Source: Xylaria sp. FL1777 | Taxonomy: Eukaryota > Ascomycota > Sordariomycetes > Xylariales > Xylariaceae | Assembly (NCBI GenBank): GCA_022578965.1 | Contig: MU400560.1 | Coordinates: 186,001 to 250,000 of the forward strand | Reading direction: 5' to 3' | DNA length: 64,000 nt | Part shown: positions 35,587 to 48,379 of the stretch, one piece after another | Numbering within the stretch: the stretch's first letter is position 1 | How the letters are laid out: each line of letters opens with the position of its first letter | Made by a program: the position numbers and the translations under genes | Notes under the pieces: generated by a model | Seen by the model: only the letters and a program-made list of their open reading frames with translations | The model's database searches: none | Told to the model about the DNA's origin: nothing

Positions 35587-36912
35587 GTTGTCGTGGGTTG
35601 AATCGAGCGATAGTAGCGTGTATACGATGATGATTTTAGCTCCCGAGGGAAGGGCAAGAGGACACGGCCAGAAGGCTAGCAGAAAGACTGTGCTGGGCAA
35701 TTGATGAGCGCTGGTGAGATGTAGGGCACGAGAGAGAAAGAGTCTATTGGGGGAGTGAGAGGTGGTTTGCTCGTATTATAAAGTATTAATCAGATGAGGA
35801 TGGTACACTTGTATAACGTCTAACGTATAACGTATAACGCTGGCCCATGTTCACGGTTGGGCATCGGTCAGGGAAGACACTGCCAGGTCGTTCAAGCAAC
35901 GTCATACCCGTCTATCTGCGTGTTTGCTGATTGGGGGCCCGTCTGCTAGCGGGGTGGCCTTGGACGTGGTCCTCCATTGAGATGACACCAGCTGTATCCG
36001 TCTCGCATGATTGGAATATTATTTCGAGCCCATGTTCACCTCATCCAGCTGTGACGTCGTGGCTCTGTTTAGATCTTTTGATCCCCAGAATGCTTAATTG
36101 GATGATGCAAGAGATGTGGGGACGTCTAGCCCGTCTAGGCAGTACTTACGTATTTTCTTGTTTTTTAGCTCCGAGTCTAGGCCCTGCAGGTTCTGCTACG
36201 GGTTCCTTTCTGTGCTGCTGAGCCAACCAACCGACGTCATCTCGGCATTGCGTCTCTGCACACTACCTTTGTGTGTGCGGGAACACGCATACATACTGCG
36301 TAGAACTTCCTTGAATATCATCCATGTGAATCCCGCTATCCCTAAAAGGCACTTCGTAGGAGTGCAGGCATCGACATAACCTCCCAGATCTCTCGTGAAC
36401 ATGTGGGAACCCATGGTTCTACCCTCTTGCCGAGTTCCGGATCCACTGGCTCGCTGACTGTTCGCTGCTGCTGCTGCTGCTACTTATTGAGTGCAGAGCG
36501 TAGTATTCTGTAGAGATAGCCCTGCATATAGACACGCAGCTCTGCTACTACATCCGCGAATCATAGTAAGATGCATTCAATTCGGGACAGACACGATCCA
36601 CCTTGCTGGTGAGGCTTTGCATTTAATGGGGAGGGCTCAGTTGGCGTAAATACCCATCTGATTGAGGCCGCCCATTGATGAAAAGCCTCAATAGTGATGT
36701 TGGCTTGTATTTACGGTAGCACGCGGTCAACTCGTTGTCGTAAGCACCAGGCGCAGTTGAAAGGTAGGTTTGTAGCCCTTCAACCACTTCGCATCTTGAC
36801 TAAGCAAATATATCGACGATTGTCCCTTAACAGGCCGATAGTTACTATGAATAGGACATCCGTGCCCTTCATAGCCCGTAGTCTAGTACAGCACATGAGG
36901 TGACTTCTTTAC
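35587..36912. other. Intergenic region
   Basis: Promoter side of the PalI-like gene. It contains a three-fold CGTATAACG-type repeat at 35816-35840 and a GCTGCT microsatellite at 36464-36480. No supportable gene; overlapping 69-96-codon frames show no motif. Confidence 0.4.
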
Positions 36913-37821
36913 CTAGTGCACTTTCAACATCTGTGATGCTTGCGATGGTACGTTTCCGGACTTGGTTTTGCACTTCTCAGCGAATTTCACAAGACTGCTC
37001 ATAACCATAGGTGTCTCTAGTGCCGTTCCTCGCCGCCGTATCCGCTCCAGGAGGAAGGTTTCACGCCCAGAAAGGCGCTTGTCCCCCAGTAGCGTAGAAG
37101 CAGCTCCTTCGGCTCCATTATCGGCGATATTGTCAAACTCGTGGGCTAGCGGGTTGCCAGATTCCCAGTCTCGCAGGGCTGGTGCCATCACGCCTGAGGG
37201 TATGACCCGCCTCAAAGCCGCGGATACGAAGGTTTCATTCTTGCCAGTTCCTGGCCATGGGCCGCGAAGAGGGTTCTTTCTCACCTCTTCTTTATGATCG
37301 TAGTCGGGGTTCGTAGGAAAGATATGTAGGATGAATGTCTTATGGGATAGACCTAGGGCAGCAGAAGCTGGTGTCAGCTCGACGGCCGAGTCTGTCGGGA
37401 GCGGGTTGACGGGAGCGGCGATTGGACCGCTCACATCGTCATCAGAGGTCCAAGCAGATCTACTCAGTGTCTCATCACTTCCTGGGTCTTGAGATACGAC
37501 GGTCCGTTCGAGGGGAGAACTATCAATGAGCTTTGAGGCTATGTCCGGTCTTGTGGTCACGGCTACGAAAGAAGAGCTATCCTGTTTCCAGATCAAAATT
37601 AGCCGAAAGAAGAGATGCCTTGACTGCCGTATACGAGATCTTGAACTTACCTGGAGCTTCTTGAACATTTGGATTGACTGTTGCGAGGACTTCTGTAGCG
37701 CCGCAAGCACAGCACGCCGCTCGTAGAAACTTCTGGGAGCCGGGACACATTTGATAAACAACGATCGCGGACCGATAGCAAATTGCTTCAATTGAGCCAG
37801 CGTCGAGCCAGACATCGACAT
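36913..37821 (-). CDS. Conserved-looking hypothetical protein
   Basis: Two exons: 37821-37651 and 37581-36913 (279 residues). The 69-nt intron is a multiple of three, so the genomic frame stays open through it. Its ends are nevertheless canonical (GTAAGT..AACAG, with a GCTAAT branch-like site), and splicing joins MFKKLQ to DSSSFVAVTT smoothly. The N-terminus is basic and hydrophobic (LAQLKQFAIGPRSLFIKCVP) and could be a mitochondrial presequence. SFYERRAVLAALQ and DIASKLIDSSPLE look like folded-domain sequence; the C-terminal half is Ser/Gly/Arg-rich. An alternative upstream start would use a non-ATG codon at 37935, so the ATG at 37821 is preferred. No family was recognised. Confidence 0.6.
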   Translation of the reverse strand: MSMSGSTLAQLKQFAIGPRSLFIKCVPAPRSFYERRAVLAALQKSSQQSIQMFKKLQVSSRSRIRQSRHLFFRLILIWKQDSSSFVAVTTRPDIASKLIDSSPLERTVVSQDPGSDETLSRSAWTSDDDVSGPIAAPVNPLPTDSAVELTPASAALGLSHKTFILHIFPTNPDYDHKEEVRKNPLRGPWPGTGKNETFVSAALRRVIPSGVMAPALRDWESGNPLAHEFDNIADNGAEGAASTLLGDKRLSGRETFLLERIRRRGTALETPMVMSSLVKFAEKCKTKSGNVPSQASQMLKVH

Positions 37822-40800
37822 GTTGTCACGCCGATCTGCTTTGTTGGCCCTAGCCAGGATGGAATTGATATTGGTCTTTGGATTTATAGTCAACTTACTC
37901 TTATCGCATCTTTCTTTATGCTTCCTGATAAGCAAGTGTGATCGATAAGAATCGCGGATCGGGCAACTGTCAAGCAGCTGGCATGTAGCGTTTCCCAGTT
38001 GCGATTCTCTGTAATACCTACTGCAGACGTCTCATGCGAACATGGTGAGAGCACAACTATAGTAGAATGAAGCCAAGGCAGCCAAGTCCCAGTACTCTTC
38101 TCATACAGACGGTACTCGAAAATGGCATGGTAACCCTTAGGTTGGCGAACTCCTATGTGAGTCCTGCAATATCCAAGCCAACCACCTGATATTACAAGTA
38201 AAGTAATGAATTTCTCTCATCTTTCTCGCTAGCAGTATAGTATAGATATACCGGTAGTTAAGACCTATATATATGTGTGTGTGTGTCCAATTCCATTCTT
38301 TCACGGTGTACCGGTACTTGTTATATGCTTCTCGTTAACCAGTCTGTTTTCGTATGAAGATGGTCTGCCAATTATGTCGTAGCACTCCAGTTCTGACCTA
38401 TACGCCAGCTGCGGGCGATGTCCGCACGCCTCTGAGCTATTGAAAGCCACAACCTAGGTTGGTGGGATGGATTAGCAGACGACGATCAGATCTGCGGCTT
38501 ACAGGATCTCCGGGTTTGTCGCTGCGTCTCATGTCTGCATCATGATACGCATACTGCGTATAATCTCATCGGATGATGCCAAGCTAGTTAACAGGATTTT
38601 GGGCAGTTTTATAACGTGAACATAGCAAATTATCTCTTCCTATTCAAGTACTCTTAATGATTTAAGTGCCTAAGGTTGGTCGACTTAGAAGTCAGTAGTG
38701 ATGATGAATTACCCGGTATCAAGTTAGCTTAACTGCGCCGACGTGGTTTTAGCAATCTGATGCATTCGAGATTCAATAGATACAAGCAATATGTCCTCAT
38801 TGTGAAATGATTCGAATCGCGAACCAGATCAAAAACTTCAATAGGGTGCCAACTATAACGTGAGTCTACCAATATGGCGCACCTTTGCAACGCCCAAGTC
38901 TCTATAGACGTAGCACATCACACGAATGTCGGGAAATGAATTCGAATCAATGATCTAGTCAAGCGTGGTCATCGTCTGAATGTGCGTCATCCTTTCGGTC
39001 CGTCCAGGAGAGACAATCTACTGCTGACTCACCGACTTTGCGCCTTCATCCTTCAGCTCCGAGGGCGTCGACCAATGTCCATCGAAATACCCAGCCAATT
39101 TGGCTTGTTGCAATTGGAGGATGAGGAAACCTAGAACCCTTTCACAGCATTTTTAGGCCCGCCCGGGTCTTACAGCTTACTTATCATAGACGAGGCCATT
39201 ACCACATGTTACTTACCAAGAATAAAAATTTAGACCAAAGAAACAAGGCATCAACCGTACAAACTTATACTCAATTGAATTAATCAATCGTATAAAGCTA
39301 TATTCAATTAAATCAATCCCCGACATGCAAGCTAATGTAGAGCTAGTGCAGGGTATCCGTTTGCCCTGTCTTAGCGGTGACACTGGAATATCCCGATAGA
39401 TAAGGCTTGATTTAGTTGACGCTTGAGCTCGAGTTCAGAGCGGCGTAGGAGAGCTCATAGACCTCTCTCGACTTGATCCAACCAAATGAATCAGTAGATA
39501 GGGCTAGCTGCGCGCAGCCGCTGATAAGGTGTCTTAGCCCTGGGAGCAAACGTAAAATATGCCTGCTCCGCTCTGCTTGAGGTGTGGTGGTATCGTACAT
39601 AGGTTGCCGAACGACACCGTTATTGGTTTGCCCTGTATCGTATCTCACAGATATACTTACGCAAACACTTCCACGCACCGAATCATCAGACGGTTTTACA
39701 AACTAGCAATTTCGAAAAGAGCCAATAGAAATTTGAAAGCGACGCCTGTCAACGACTGGCATGAACTCTCCACCAGCGTTGCACAGCATGACCGACCATA
39801 GACCGAACACACTAACTTCCAGCGGCCATCAACGGCCAACGGGAGCAGAAGAACCACCCACACCAACCCAGAATGGCTTACCAGGCGGTAACTGCCGTGC
39901 ATATTCTCGGTGCCGTGACCTCGAAGCAGGCTGCCAGGCGACCAGACCCAAGGTGTTGGGCGCGTAACTGCCGACGAGGGCGCCTGTGTTCAGGTAAGGA
40001 GGTACCGCACATATGCGTATGTGTAGTTACAACCAACATTGCTGTTGGTTCTTCTTCTCCGCCGGTCCCGAGAGTCGGGACACGATCCACAAGGTGCGAC
40101 CCAGTTACCATGCCCTCGGGCTCTGGTCCAGAGCGGACTAATTTTCGGTCGGGCCGTGCTTAGTTCAGGCGCTCTTAGACGGTCCAGCGAGAGTTCGTAT
40201 CCAGCCATTCGGCGCTGTCATCTGACCTTTGTTGTCGGGTATTGAAACAAGTCAACGGGCCAATACGGAACAAGATGGGCGATTCGAGGCATCGAGGGCT
40301 AGACTTTGGGGGCAGTCCTAAAGATGAGTAATCTCGTCCGCGCATGTGTACTGAAACAGCAGACGAATGACCTATTGATCGAAGTTTGGCAGCCTCTCTC
40401 ATAGATGGGAGTACTGGTATACCTTTTCTTATGCAAAGGGGACTCAGTCATTGAAGCATGGTTCTTAGCGATTCTTGAACTTCAAAGAGCATGTAGATCC
40501 GTTGTTCGTGACCGCTGACTTCTCCAGGTTAGTTGCATGCTGGTTTGCACATGGTCATAACGCATGTGAGTTCACCAGGTAAGGAATAGCGTCTTCTCCG
40601 TATCATTGGAGCAGTGTAGAACTATGAACTACGCCACTGCGGATTTCTCTCCTTTTTTTTCTTTCAAAAAAAAAACAAAACAAAGCTGGCCATGTCCATT
40701 TCGGGACAGGAACACGGAAGCAGGGTCTGACGCAGGGGGAGGGAGAAGCAGATTTGGATGCTTGGATTAGAATCCCGGTTCTGCAATGCAGAGGGAGAAA

Positions 40801-43767
40801 GACACATATAACAACTTATTTTCTGCTATTCTCTATTGGCTTCCGATACTTATCTAGACTAGCTCTTCACGCTCCTTCCAAAAGGAACAGCATCCGAGAG
40901 ACATACGCATAGAAGCTAATTAGCTTTTTTGTCGGAGCATCCTGGTCCCAATTGATCGCCCAGAGTCACTACGCCAGGGTACCTAATCTACAGTACGCAT
41001 TACCTACATATTATTATTACGCTAGACCAGATGGTGTAAATATAGTATTCGCCATCATGGGGTGCATTGGCCAGACCCGAGTCAAAGCGTTGAGTACCCG
41101 ACAAGATAATTAGAATAATTAGAGGGGAGCGAGTGGTCGTCGGCCTGTTGTTGATCGATCAGACATCGTCATCGTGGTCTTTTGCGAGAGCTTCCATGGG
41201 GCTGGACCCGAGAATTTGGGCCATGACAAATACCTCCTGCACCTCTGATAGCGTCTGAGCGTGGCGTACTATGCGTATAGTAGTGTAGGTAGTCTAATCT
41301 AATGCTATGCACTAGTGTACTTCAGATTACTAGGTAATGTCACTCTTGAGATAGGCACCTAGTATGCGTTTCGGTTCCGGCCGGCGTTCTGGCCATTTTA
41401 CACCACACCACCGTTATCTACTGCGTAGGTCATCTGCTGTATGGTTTGGCTTGGACGTGTGTAGTTAATTACTACTAGGCAGACAGCTAAATCAACGTGC
41501 ATACTTAGAATGGTGACAGGATCTGACACGAATCATAGATTTGTCCCATGCTAAAGAGATGCACTAGTGGATGTACAGTAGTGTAGGACAATTAATTCAT
41601 GGAGTTGTTTTCTTACTGCGTACATTAAACCCACGGGCCCGTCCTATGCAGATCCCCGCGAAGATCGGGATGACCAAGCCACCGGTCGCCAGTTGTCCTA
41701 TCAAATAAGCCAAACCAGAATTATGACTCTAATTGCAGACACACTTCGAGAGGATAAGCATGGGGTATCTCCCTTATAAAGAAAAACGAGAGGGAATGAA
41801 TATCGCTTATATCAGTTCTGCTTATGTGAAGATCCCAATAATAACTCCGGAACCACCTCTAGCTAGTACCACCAATACATGGTAGGTAGTAAGTAGGTAG
41901 AGGTAGACGGGTAGATGGTGCTGTGTTGGTCAAATTAGGACCTTGAGTTTTCTATACTCACCACGTCGCACCACCGACGCACCAATACAATACAAAGATT
42001 CCGCAAGAGGGTTGCCTCTACAGATTATCTAGTCTACGCTACCTTCCAAGACATTTATGCCATAAATCCCGGCACATTCCTTGCTATCGGAAAAGTCTAG
42101 GCCTTCGGTTACAGTTACGCAATCTCCAGATCGTGGTATCTCGTACCGTACTACCGTTGCCGTATACGGTACCTGCCTGCCGATGGGCTATGAACCAGTG
42201 CTGACATGTACACTGCATATAAACTGTAGATACCTACTACGTAAGACCAGACACGACTGCCAGCATACTACATGTATCTACGCAGCACGTAGCATACGTT
42301 TCTATTTACATCATGTAGTACTGGTATACAAGGCTGCATGTGGGCGAACTGCTACCCGGGACGGGTCAGGCTTCCACGGTACTGCTACCCCAAATTAGGC
42401 AGGCATTGAAGCAAACGAAGCACAAATACTTATCAGGACCGTAGGTAGCGTAGCTTATGCCTTGCGCATGATCAACCAGAGGCGGACTGTTCCCACCTTT
42501 TCCGGCCCACCTGGCTGGTACGAGAAACCATCCTTCTGGAACCGGGTCCTCCTGTCAGCCGGGAACTTTTGTCCTCAGTGGCGCCTTATGTGGGCCGGCA
42601 GTGCTAGCCGTGGGATCGATTGTTGCAGTAATTAGCCCACGTTCATACGCAGTACCCAAAACCCCTACCCCTACCCCTACCTCCACGTACTGTAGGTACC
42701 TAGGCAGGTACACGACTATACCTAACCTACGGGCAGTGTGCTGTACCCAGCCCATCTGCACCAGTCCTGAGTCCCACCCGGGCCAAAGCGCAGAGCGCTG
42801 GTTAGGTACCATCGAATAGCCATGTTCGGTACGGAACGATGACAGCCTGCAGGTAGATGTAGTGTACTGTACACTAGTATTTCGCCTTCTGACTGCCTCA
42901 CGCCTCACTGCCACATACCACACTTCTGCACGCTAATAACAACAAGTAGGTACATGGCTGCGCCGTAGTGTTACACATGACTATCGTCATTCGTCATTGG
43001 GGGGATCTTCATGGCAGAACACAACAGGCAGGCATATACAGCTTTTGCATGCTGGGAAAACACCTACCGCTTATCAACCTGCCAATGTGGAGCGGTTTGC
43101 AGTAGCTCGTGCTCTAAGCAAAACAAGGTTTGGGGCTACTCCAGTCCAGCATGCCACGAGGGCCGTTTAGGGATAAGGCATGTCCACGCTATGTCCTAGC
43201 ATGCTAATAGACTGTCTAGCTAGTATAGATACGCTCCTGTACCCGGGACTAGCAGAGTCTCGTGGGTCCGGGTTCCACAGGGCTTGTCCAGGGCTCTCTC
43301 CCTCAGCAAAAAAAAAAGGCGTCGAACTTCCAAGCAGTCGGCCTGTTGCATCTGCATTAGCGTGGCAACTAAGCTCCCACCTACACTACACTAGGGAGGT
43401 AGCGTGTTGCCTACTGTATGCGTATGCGTAGGAGGCTAGGATAGTACACATACTGCGTACTGCGTAGGTTCAGTGGGCAAATTCAAGCCAGGCCAAGCGA
43501 AGCAATCGCCAAGCCTCATTGCTGTTCTTGGATGACACCTACTAAACCCCAGCAGCCCCCCGACTACTTAGAGTCAAGCTCCCTTTCTGGCGAGACTCGT
43601 CCAACTCCTCCGCGAACCTTTTAACACCCCTTCTGTCTACCGAGTATAGGGACAGTCCCGTACTCTCTTACCCATGGTCCACATAACATCCTATCGGACG
43701 CCGCCAGCTATTTTGGGCACAGAAGAGAGTGCTCGAGTTGCTCTCCTTGCGCGAGACCAACTCGAGC
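37822..43767. other. Large gene-poor intergenic region
   Basis: Almost 6 kb in which no gene is supported. Frames of 60-120 codons occur but overlap on both strands and lack motifs. Visible local structure: a (TG)n run at 38275-38285 following TATA repeats, T-rich/A-rich opposed runs at 40653-40680, a CCCCTA-like triple repeat at 42662-42681, and an A run at 43309-43318. Scattered CTACGTA, GTACCTA and TAGGTAC motifs are abundant. The last kilobase is presumably the promoter of the next gene. Confidence 0.4.
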
Positions 43768-44760
43768 ATGGCGTCCACCAACGAGCCTCCCCTCTATCGT
43801 CGTCTCCGCGATGCACCTGTGCAGCAGCCGCTCGAGTCACGTCCAAACCCGCCTGTCACTCCGTCTGAACTGGGCCGCGACAGGGACTTCTTGCATGGCG
43901 TGGGAGAGGTGACCAAGGATCTCGACCAGCTCGTCCACAGATTGAACAGGAGGCCCATTCTCCAAGACTCACTACGATGGCACTTCCTGGGCGGGGAGCA
44001 GAGAAACGGGGTGGCGGAGGAAATAGAAGATGAGAAGGGGTTCCAAGGTGGAGGCTCTGATCGGCCTCCCGCGCATATGACGATGCCATTGCAACTCTCG
44101 GAACCCAGTCCCGCACTAATAAATCCCATACCGGAGCTTTCGATGCCATGCGATCCGTGCCCTTCCACAATACCACCACTCTGTGATACTCTGCAGCCAC
44201 CCGACCCCATTCATTTCGACAACCTGGTTACAGCCACTCCGCCAGATGACAAATCCCTCCCAAAAGCAACCGATCTCAAGCGGCCACGGCGGGCCACGGA
44301 CGTGCGCCTTCACAAGAGCGCTTCGAATCTTCGTATGCTAGGTCTCGTGACCGACATGATCGAGAATGGCGTACAGTGCAATGTACAAAGCTCTACTCCA
44401 CCCTCACCAGCCGGAACTTCTTCAGAGCTATCGGCAATTCCCGCATCTATGCGCTGTAAAGAGCCACAGGATGCGCTCGACTCTCATTTACTACCAGGGC
44501 GTATGCAACTGGAAGTTGACATGGGCTTTAGTGAATTGGACGAGGAGACGATGCTCAATGATTCTCTGGCTTTGCGTCATGCGAGCACGCCAGCAGGAAT
44601 CAGGAAATTCGGGTTCTTGCGGTATCGCTCCTCGTCCGAGGCAGCCCAATCATGCAAGAACATGAAAAAGAGCGTACCTCGTATGCGACGAAGACACAGA
44701 ACGAGTCCAGCATCTGCATCGGGATCATCCACATCCCGGCCGCCATCGACTGTGGCTTAA
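43768..44760 (+). CDS. Hypothetical low-complexity protein
   Basis: Single exon, 330 residues, starting ATGGCG in a good context after CTCGAGC; the frame extends 39 nt further upstream without an ATG. The N-terminal third looks structured: PPLYRRLRDAPV, then ELGRDRDFLHGVGEVTKDLD and QLVHRLNRRPI. The middle and end are Pro/Ser-rich with RRATDVRLHKSASNLRMLGL and a basic C-terminus (RMRRRHRTSPASASGSS). This composition suggests a partly disordered, possibly nuclear protein. No domain was recognised. The opposite strand also has long open frames here, but this frame has the best start and the most protein-like N-terminus. Confidence 0.6.
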   Translation: MASTNEPPLYRRLRDAPVQQPLESRPNPPVTPSELGRDRDFLHGVGEVTKDLDQLVHRLNRRPILQDSLRWHFLGGEQRNGVAEEIEDEKGFQGGGSDRPPAHMTMPLQLSEPSPALINPIPELSMPCDPCPSTIPPLCDTLQPPDPIHFDNLVTATPPDDKSLPKATDLKRPRRATDVRLHKSASNLRMLGLVTDMIENGVQCNVQSSTPPSPAGTSSELSAIPASMRCKEPQDALDSHLLPGRMQLEVDMGFSELDEETMLNDSLALRHASTPAGIRKFGFLRYRSSSEAAQSCKNMKKSVPRMRRRHRTSPASASGSSTSRPPSTVA

Positions 44761-46261
44761 TTATACGATTTTTGTACAGAATTTTCTTTTGTCAACCCAT
44801 GTTCAATATACCCAGGGCAAGATGGGAGGCGTTACGGACGGACATGCTACCACCAAGGTTACAGCATTACAGCCGGCGAGCTGAGGCACCGGTCATCGGA
44901 TAGACTATGCATATGGCGTTGGCAGCATTGGGCACGGTGATCCCTAGAGGATCTTGTATTTTGTTTCGCCGGGGTCATGATGAGACGACTAGTTGTGACA
45001 GCTATGAGATGATGAGGAAAAGATACCCAAGAGATGCAGAGCTAGGTACCACTCGATGAGCTACTCCCCATCTTCTATTGTTTTAAAAGGACGATCCAAA
45101 ACGTTGATGGGTCAATTGGTTCGTCTTCACATGACCGCAGATATTGCTCGAGCTATGGTCTGCTATATCGCCCACCAGCACCATCTAGTTAATGCAATGA
45201 AACTAGCTCAATGCATCATTCAATCAAAAAATCATTTACAAAGCGACGCTTCTCTATTCCCTATTGTTTTCGGAAACAGGATTACTGCGACATTCATGCT
45301 TTGTCCAGCTAGTTAGACACCATGGGCACCATGATCGTGATATTAGAACAAAGACAAAGTAGATGGCAAGAGTCCACCATTAACCTAACGGGAGTAGCCA
45401 GAGCCTATCGAGTTTCACGAAAAGGTGGTTTTGCGGTAATATACACGACGAGGAAAGTTCATGTTAAAGCTGACAGAATGTAGGGAGGCTACCACATTTA
45501 ATTCTTGCTCCTAATGTCTTTCCCTCCCAACAAAAGATGCCATACCACTTATTAGACCGCCGTTCGTTCTACGGCCATAGAGGAATTGACGGAGGTCTCG
45601 GATTGTATGAGGGGTCTTCTTTTGGATAGGAAATGCTCGTCTCCCAGCTGGCGGCTCTGCATTCCAGTTTCTTTGTCTCACTCTGCACCCCACATAGGTT
45701 TGTGCAGTGCGGTGCAAGAGTCTGCTCTATATTATAATGACTCGGGTCAACAACGAGCTAGCCTACGTTCTTTGAGCATCTTTTTTTCTTTGTCTCCTCC
45801 CCCGAGGGTACCTCAATATGCCGTAGGAAGTCCCGCTAGACGGGCACACTCGGCAAGGTAGTATGACAGTCGAGGGAGATGTACTCGATACCCCTATCCT
45901 TTATAAGACCTCGAGAGGAATGGGCTCTCACGGAAGCTCAGATTCACTTGATGCCCTAGCCCACATTCCTCTGGATGATCCTGATTGTTCGTCTTATTGC
46001 TACAGGCATCTGTCATGACTTATCTTTAGTACCTTCAGCCTTAGGGAGGCTTATGTTCATATCTCGTCGTTGCTGTGCCAGACTTTCTCATACTTTGTTG
46101 ACTTACATGAAAGTAGATACAAGCACGACCTCCTATCTTCTCAATCTCTTCCTCCAATAGCTACCCTACCACATTGTTATTCCTGGGGGGGAGGTCTTCT
46201 TCTATCCACTTACCATTCAACACCTGTGTAGCTGTGCTTACCTTTCTTTTTCGTCAACAAG
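44761..46261. promoter_or_regulatory. Intergenic region and wetA promoter/leader
   Basis: 1.5 kb with no supported gene. The last 300 bp are CT-rich and run into CAACAAGATGGCC, a good Kozak context for wetA. Developmental regulators in this group often have long leaders, so part of this stretch may be 5' UTR. Confidence 0.45.
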
Positions 46262-48379
46262 ATGGCCTTCGCGGCAGTACACTTTCCTCAGGACAATGAT
46301 CAGAGCCAGCTCTCCATCTGGCACAACAATGATCAGCTGACAATCACAGACGATGATTTCTGTGATACTTTCATCACCTTTGATGCTGGAGATACAGCAA
46401 CATTGGGCGCCGAGGTCTTTGAGGATCCGCCCAGTCCTTCAATTCTTCTAGAATCTCTCCACACCGAACTGACCGCTACCTCCGGGTACCCATTGGATTT
46501 GTCTCCCGATGATTTTCATCCTGAGACACCAGCAACAGCTACGAGTGAGCCTATATCGATTGCGCCAGTTACCGCCTTGGCAGATCAAGACAGTTCCGGT
46601 TCAGCGATACTGGCAGCTTTCGCTGCAGACCCCGTTCTGAGCACCGGTTCGATATCGGATTCGGAATTACTCCGTCTGGAGGGCATATCCCTCAAGTCAT
46701 CGCCACATCGACGGACTGTGACGGCACCTTCAAGCCCACTCGGTACACCGGCGCCCCCAAGCCCACGCAAGCATAGTCGGTTTATAGAGTCTGCTTACGC
46801 CACCATCCGACGAGGAGCACGCCGCCCAAAGCCCGCCGTCCAAGAACAATTCCAGTCCTTCAATGAACCCAATCTGGATGTCTTTTTAGGCGATCCGAGA
46901 TGTGGACTAGACTTTGAGTTGGATTTTGATGGCTTCACAGACCCAATTATGCCCATGAAGCAAAAGACAATGGATAGTCACGGTCTACCATCGCCACCAT
47001 TGACAGGTCGAATTCCCAACGAGAAACAGCATAATTCCTCAGGCTTTGTCAATGGACGCCTCGATGATCCGTTCTGCGAAGATTTTTTGGATATGCCGGC
47101 CACGATCCACTCTACCAAGCCGGACATTAACACACCCATGGGCACACCTGTAACGCCCATAATCAACAACGAGTTGTTCGCCCAGAATCCGGTCATGACT
47201 CCCCTGAAAACGAACATAGATACCTTCCGCCAACCGCGGAAGGCATATCGGAGCACGAGCTCAGCTAAGTGGCCGACGGAGGGTTTACTACCTGATGTCA
47301 GACACGACGAGGATACAAGCATGTGGTCTTCGACCTCGCCAAGTGCTCTATATATAGCCGACCATGGAAGTAACAGCATACCGAGCCCAAGTTGGTGGGA
47401 TATTTCGCAGACAGGTGAACTGATACACGCCGAACCCACGCACCACCACGCGACAAACGGCAGCGGCGTCCTCAACAACGCAGGCCACAATATCTCGATG
47501 CATAACCAACAGCAGGCCGAGATGCCATTCGAGTACAACGCAGAGCTCACGGGCCTCATGATCCACATGCCACAACCGCGCGGGCCCCAAGCAAGCGTGC
47601 TGAACTCGAACCTGAACGAACACATCCTCGCAACGCCGACGGCATCCAACTACCACATGCAGACGACGCCGACGATGACCCGCACGCGGCCCCCGCCGCA
47701 ATACAACGGCAACGGCGGCGGCGGCAGCAGCAGCAAGGGATACGGCCACACGGAGAAGCGGCAACGGCCGCGCGCCCCGTCCTCGGGCGCCAGACACCAC
47801 GGCGCGCAGACGTCGCCGCGCAAGCTGCGCAACAGCATGAGCCTGGGGTATCTGCGCGAAGAAGCGCACTCGCCCTCGCCGACGACACGCCAACACCGCC
47901 ACGGGCACGGTGCTCCTCCTCCTCCTCTCCCCAACGGCCACCACCACCCCCACCCGTCACACCAGCACCAGCACCAGCACCAACACCAACACCAAGAGCG
48001 CCGACAGCACCGCAGCGCGTCGCTGACGATGCGGAAGCAGCGGTCCTTCACGCGGCGCGAGTCGCGGACGGCGTCGTTCACGACATCGGCATCATCCCCT
48101 GGTGCAGGGGCAGGGGCAGGGGCAGGGGCAGGAGGGATTGGAGGTGGGGGAGTAGGGGGAGGTGGAGGGGCAGGAGGAGGATGTCTGGAGTTCAAGAACT
48201 TCACGCCCAACGACAGGAAGCAGCTGATGGAGGGCGTGGCGCCGAGCGGGTCCAGCAAGACCAAGGCGCGGCGCGAGAAGGAGGCCCAGGAGAAGGAGGA
48301 GAAGGCGCGGCAGATCATCCAGGCCGTGGCGGCCGGCGGCGACGTGTCGAAGCTCATTGGGGAGTTCACCGGTATCTGA
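46262..48379 (+). CDS. wetA: Developmental regulatory protein WetA
   Basis: Single exon, 705 residues. WetA acts late in the BrlA-AbaA-WetA conidiation cascade and controls spore-wall maturation and dormancy. The diagnostic conserved C-terminus is present: DRKQLMEGVAPSGSSKTKAR followed by RREKE, then a short helix with AAGGDVSKLI just before the stop. The N-terminus is acidic with repeated Asp/Thr (TITDDDFCDTFITFD). The centre is Ser/Pro-rich with TAPSSPLGTPAPPSPRK-like motifs. Two simple-sequence tracts stand out: a His/Gln run at about residues 565-580 and a Gly/Ala run at about 612-640, the latter encoded by a G-rich tract at 48101-48180. The GC content rises sharply in the last 700 bp relative to the start of the gene. 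Orthology rests on the C-terminal block and overall layout. Confidence 0.88.
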   Translation: MAFAAVHFPQDNDQSQLSIWHNNDQLTITDDDFCDTFITFDAGDTATLGAEVFEDPPSPSILLESLHTELTATSGYPLDLSPDDFHPETPATATSEPISIAPVTALADQDSSGSAILAAFAADPVLSTGSISDSELLRLEGISLKSSPHRRTVTAPSSPLGTPAPPSPRKHSRFIESAYATIRRGARRPKPAVQEQFQSFNEPNLDVFLGDPRCGLDFELDFDGFTDPIMPMKQKTMDSHGLPSPPLTGRIPNEKQHNSSGFVNGRLDDPFCEDFLDMPATIHSTKPDINTPMGTPVTPIINNELFAQNPVMTPLKTNIDTFRQPRKAYRSTSSAKWPTEGLLPDVRHDEDTSMWSSTSPSALYIADHGSNSIPSPSWWDISQTGELIHAEPTHHHATNGSGVLNNAGHNISMHNQQQAEMPFEYNAELTGLMIHMPQPRGPQASVLNSNLNEHILATPTASNYHMQTTPTMTRTRPPPQYNGNGGGGSSSKGYGHTEKRQRPRAPSSGARHHGAQTSPRKLRNSMSLGYLREEAHSPSPTTRQHRHGHGAPPPPLPNGHHHPHPSHQHQHQHQHQHQERRQHRSASLTMRKQRSFTRRESRTASFTTSASSPGAGAGAGAGAGGIGGGGVGGGGGAGGGCLEFKNFTPNDRKQLMEGVAPSGSSKTKARREKEAQEKEEKARQIIQAVAAGGDVSKLIGEFTGI
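48101..48180 (+). repeat. G-rich tandem repeat (GGGGCA)n and G runs inside wetA
   Basis: Five successive GGGGCA-type hexamers followed by GGGGG, GGGGG and GGGG runs lie on the coding strand, encoding the Gly/Ala tract. Four or more close G runs meet the pattern for an intramolecular G-quadruplex in DNA or mRNA. Confidence 0.75.

Noticed and set aside
42662..42681. CCCCTA triplet as an interstitial telomere
   Set aside because: Three units only, and the unit differs from the fungal CCCTAA telomere repeat.
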